DNA of 7,578 nt from Candidatus Yanofskybacteria bacterium RIFCSPHIGHO2_01_FULL_39_8b. Its GTDB lineage: Bacteria > Patescibacteriota > Minisyncoccia > 2-02-FULL-40-12 > GWA2-44-9. Positions 5,902 through 7,578 of this stretch are shown here, one piece after another. Where the stretch lies: the NCBI GenBank assembly GCA_001794015.1, contig MGIZ01000049.1, positions 1 to 7,578 of the forward strand, in the 5' to 3' direction. A program made the translations under genes and the position numbers. The notes beneath the pieces are model-generated. The model made no database searches. It saw nothing but the letters and a program-made list of their open reading frames with translations, and had not been told where the DNA came from. How positions within the stretch are numbered: the first letter of the stretch is position 1; each line of letters begins with the position of its first letter.

Positions 5902-6612
5902 TTAGGATGGTCCAATTACTATTACAAACTCGCCGAGGATATTATCTCTTTTTAATTTTAACATTACTTCGTCAATAGTGCCTCGGTAAATTGTCTCGAA
6001 TTGCTTGGTCAATTCCCGGGCAACCATTACTGGACGCTGGCCGATCAGCGAGAACTCCTGGAGTTCTTTCATGGCTTTGAGTATTCTATACTTCGACTCG
6101 TAGAAAACAATGGTATCGTCCAGAAGGTTTATCCTTTGAAAAAATGTCCTTCTCCCCCTCTTATGGGGTGGGAAGCCGAGGAATATGAATTTATCCGAAG
6201 GAAATCCACTCACGCTCAAAGCCGTAATTGCCGCATTTGGACCAGGAATTGGAACAATTTTTAAATCGGGCATAGCTTCAAGCGCCTTCATAACCAAATA
6301 GTTTCCCGGATCGTTTATCCCGGGTGTTCCGGCATCAGTAACTACGGCAAGAGTCTTTCCCTCTTTGAGCCAACTGATTATCTGCTCTATTTTTTGAAAT
6401 TTGGAATGCTGGTGATAACTGACGACAGAAGCCTTGCTTCTGGGATTTTCCAGAAGCAAGGCTTCTGAAACCCCGATATTATATTTATCCAAAAGCACCC
6501 TCGTCACTCTCGTATCCTCGGCCAAAATAAAATCAGCGGACTTGAGTACGCTGATAGCCCGCAGAGTAATATCTTCCAAATTACCGATCGGGGTAGCAAC
6601 AATATATAGCAA
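5902..6612 (-). CDS. rsmI: 16S rRNA (cytidine1402-2'-O)-methyltransferase RsmI
   Basis: This SAM-dependent enzyme methylates the ribose 2'-O of C1402 in the 16S rRNA decoding centre. The 236-residue product carries the SPOUT-unlike tetrapyrrole-methylase-fold motifs of RsmI: LYIVATPIGNLEDITLRA (2-19), AEDTR (31-35), VTDAGTPGINDPG, PIPGPNAAITALSVSGFPSDKF, FIFLGFPP, VFYESKYRIL, VARELTKQFETIYRGT and a GEFVIVIGP end. It is short compared with E. coli (286 aa). Start is TTG at 6612, required to keep the conserved MLYIVATPIG strand; the next in-frame ATG is far inside the protein and no Shine-Dalgarno is visible. Oddity: residues 49-63 (SEALLLENPRSKASV) are an insertion encoded by a 42-bp inverted repeat between YNIG and VSYHQH. 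Conserved motifs on both sides are intact, so function is probably kept. Confidence 0.95.
   Translation of the reverse strand: MLYIVATPIGNLEDITLRAISVLKSADFILAEDTRVTRVLLDKYNIGVSEALLLENPRSKASVVSYHQHSKFQKIEQIISWLKEGKTLAVVTDAGTPGINDPGNYLVMKALEAMPDLKIVPIPGPNAAITALSVSGFPSDKFIFLGFPPHKRGRRTFFQRINLLDDTIVFYESKYRILKAMKELQEFSLIGQRPVMVARELTKQFETIYRGTIDEVMLKLKRDNILGEFVIVIGPS
6426..6467. repeat. 42-bp in-frame inverted repeat inside rsmI
   Basis: Two perfect 18-nt arms (6426-6443 and 6450-6467, cagaagccttgcttctgg and its reverse complement) surround a 6-nt loop, gatttt. Each arm is itself a hairpin with stem cagaag/cttctg and five-base loops ccttg and caagg, which are mutually complementary. The length is exactly 14 codons. 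Deleting it rejoins the reading frame as GVFVSYHQH, close to the normal RsmI spacing (in E. coli FGINARLFALHDH). This supports insertion into a pre-existing gene. Confidence 0.92.
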
Positions 6613-6706
6613 AATGAAATTCGAAATTCTAATATCGAAACTCGAAACAAATTCTAAGTTCGAATTTTCTAAATTCCAAACAGTTTCGGATTTTAGAATT
6701 TAGGAT
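6613..6706. repeat. Degenerate AT-rich repeat tract, left side
   Basis: The spacer upstream of rsmI is built from variants of a motif like TTAGAATTTCGAAT in both orientations: attcgaaattctaa (6619-6632), aattctaagttcgaattttc (6650-6669) and cggattttagaattt (6687-6701). The cgaaattctaa core (6622-6632) recurs as an inverted copy at 6788-6798 beyond the double hairpin, and the cggattttagaattt form recurs in direct orientation at 6783-6796. No convincing gene, promoter or Shine-Dalgarno is visible in this stretch. Confidence 0.6.
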
Positions 6707-6758
6707 CAGAGCACTAATATCATTAGTGCTCGACCGAGCACTTAGTTTAAGTGCTCTG
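6707..6758. repeat. Tandem double-hairpin palindromic element
   Basis: Two adjacent hairpins share the same stem, GAGCACT/AGTGCTC. The first has 10-nt arms gagcactaat/attagtgctc (6709-6731) and a 3-nt loop. The second has 9-nt arms gagcactta/taagtgctc (6736-6756) and a 3-nt loop. An alternative fold pairs the outer ends cagagcact (6707-6715) with agtgctctg (6750-6758) and the centre agtgctcg with cgagcact, so the element is a nested, cloverleaf-like palindrome. Neither side has a strong U-tract, so it is not a typical terminator, although some attenuation between the membrane-protein gene and rsmI is possible. Confidence 0.85.
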
Positions 6759-6773
6759 GTTTTCAGGCTTTGT

Positions 6774-6800
6774 TTAGGATTTCGGATTTAGAATTTCGGA
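6774..6800. repeat. AT-rich repeat copy forming the 3' end of the membrane-protein gene
   Basis: This stretch contains two head-to-tail variants of the same motif (aggatttcggattta, gaatttcgga) and matches the tract at 6685-6706. It is inside the reading frame: the final residues KSEILNPKS and the stop codon of the AI-2E-family gene are read from it, so the repeat supplied a new C-terminus. Confidence 0.6.
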
Positions 6801-7578
6801 CTTGTTTTCCGAAAGAAAACCATTATGTTTCGCTTCTTCCTTGTATTTGGTCATATCTTCCAGCATTTCAACAATTACGGTTGCAACCGGCACTGAAAGA
6901 AGCATCCCGGGTATTCCCGCTAATTGATTGCCTATCAATAAGGCCATTATTACCACCACCGGATTCAAACCGGTAGTCCTACCTAAAACAAGAGGAACTA
7001 ATAAATGGTTCTCAAGTTGTTGAACGACAAGATAGAAAACAATCACCCATAAACCAATTCCCGGATCTTGGATAAAAGCAAGAAAAACTGCCGGAATTGC
7101 CGCCAGCACCGGACCGACAATGGGTACTATTTCTAAAATCATGGCCAACATTCCCATAAGCAGGGCAAATTTAATGCCCATTAGCTCAAGGCCGATATAG
7201 ACCGCAAGACCCACTATTAACGCTAACAGCAACTGACCCTGTATCCACCGCCCGACTTTTGCTTCCGAACGCTTCCACAAGTCCATAATATATGCTTCCT
7301 GATGAGCCGGCACTACCGATTCTATAAAATTCTCGATCCCCCTCTTCATAACTGATAAATAAAAAGATATGACTAAAACGGCGATAAACGACATTATTCC
7401 TCCAAATATACTTACGATTATGCTAACGACTGATTGCGACGATTGCTGGAGAAAAATAGAGAAACTGTCCAAAATGTTCTGAATTTCACTTACAAAATCA
7501 AAATATTGAGGCGAACCTTTTTGAACGTCCTCGAGCGACGTAGAAACCCGCTCTACTACGGCCGGTAAAGTTACGGAA
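6774..7578 (-). CDS. AI-2E family transporter (PerM/YdiK-like), partial
   Basis: The frame is open to the right edge, so the N-terminus is missing; 267 residues are visible, starting SVTLPAVVERV. It is a polytopic inner-membrane protein of the AI-2E/TqsA/PerM family, whose members are proposed exporters of varied small molecules or ions; the substrate cannot be told from sequence. Visible features are an amphipathic linker, a hydrophobic segment (VVSIIVSIFGGIMSFIAVLV), a cytoplasmic-type stretch with WKRSEAKVGRWIQGQ, then paired membrane segments carrying the family motifs EIVPIVGPVLAAIPA, QQLENHLLVPLVLGRTTGLNP and GNQLAGIPGMLLSVPVA. A TTG at 7472 could be mistaken for a start but is internal. 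The last nine residues, KSEILNPKS, are encoded by the AT-rich repeat found upstream of rsmI, so the native tail was probably shorter or different. Confidence 0.9.
   Translation of the reverse strand, partial: SVTLPAVVERVSTSLEDVQKGSPQYFDFVSEIQNILDSFSIFLQQSSQSVVSIIVSIFGGIMSFIAVLVISFYLSVMKRGIENFIESVVPAHQEAYIMDLWKRSEAKVGRWIQGQLLLALIVGLAVYIGLELMGIKFALLMGMLAMILEIVPIVGPVLAAIPAVFLAFIQDPGIGLWVIVFYLVVQQLENHLLVPLVLGRTTGLNPVVVIMALLIGNQLAGIPGMLLSVPVATVIVEMLEDMTKYKEEAKHNGFLSENKSEILNPKS

Noticed and set aside
6426..6467. rsmI inverted repeat as an intrinsic terminator
   Set aside because: There is no U-tract on either strand, and it lies in the first third of an intact gene.
1..7578. CRISPR array, tRNA, rRNA, T-box or other riboswitch
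   Set aside because: No regularly spaced direct repeats, tRNA cloverleaf, or T-box features upstream of metG or leuS were seen; the gaps before those genes are too short for a T-box leader.

Overview
The window reads as a piece of chromosome from a small-genome bacterium, most likely of the Candidate Phyla Radiation (Patescibacteria, Parcubacteria-like). This is an inference. It rests on AT-rich DNA, compact proteins at the short end of their families, several TTG starts, few Shine-Dalgarno sequences, a stand-alone RapZ C-terminal domain, and short palindromes lying inside conserved genes. TGA is a stop (metG ends on it), so the UGA-recoded Gracilibacteria and Absconditabacteria are unlikely.

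All recognisable genes lie on the minus strand. In transcription order (right to left) they are: an AI-2E-family membrane protein cut by the right edge (6774-7578); a repeat-rich spacer of about 160 bp (6613-6773) with two tandem hairpins; rsmI, the 16S rRNA 2'-O-methyltransferase (5902-6612); a 161-bp interval holding only two doubtful tiny ORFs and a candidate promoter; an antitoxin/RelE-type toxin pair (5284-5740); metG (3786-5282); tatD (3001-3789); a stand-alone RapZ C-terminal domain gene (2522-2956); an intrinsic terminator; and leuS (28-2463). The toxin ends 1 nt before the metG ATG, metG and tatD overlap by ATGA, and rapZ-C follows 44 nt later. Antitoxin-toxin-metG-tatD-rapZC therefore looks like one transcript ending at the terminator. 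leuS appears to be transcribed separately from a promoter packed into the 58-bp gap.

The housekeeping theme is translation: two class I aminoacyl-tRNA synthetases, a ribosomal RNA methylase, an RNA-binding-type domain and a nuclease. The order rsmI - (small regulator) - metG - tatD recalls B. subtilis rsmI(yabC)-abrB-metS-yabD. The toxin-antitoxin pair occupies the position abrB has there.

The most unusual content is a set of perfect inverted repeats inside conserved coding sequences. A 42-bp one in rsmI adds 14 codons, and its clean removal restores a normal-looking RsmI. A 44-bp one lies in tatD. A 16-bp GC-rich palindrome lies in leuS and stretches a zinc-knuckle CxxC to Cx6C. The rsmI and tatD repeats share a two-hairpin architecture but not a sequence, and a related double hairpin fills the spacer upstream of rsmI. 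They resemble in principle the Rickettsia palindromic elements that insert in frame into genes.
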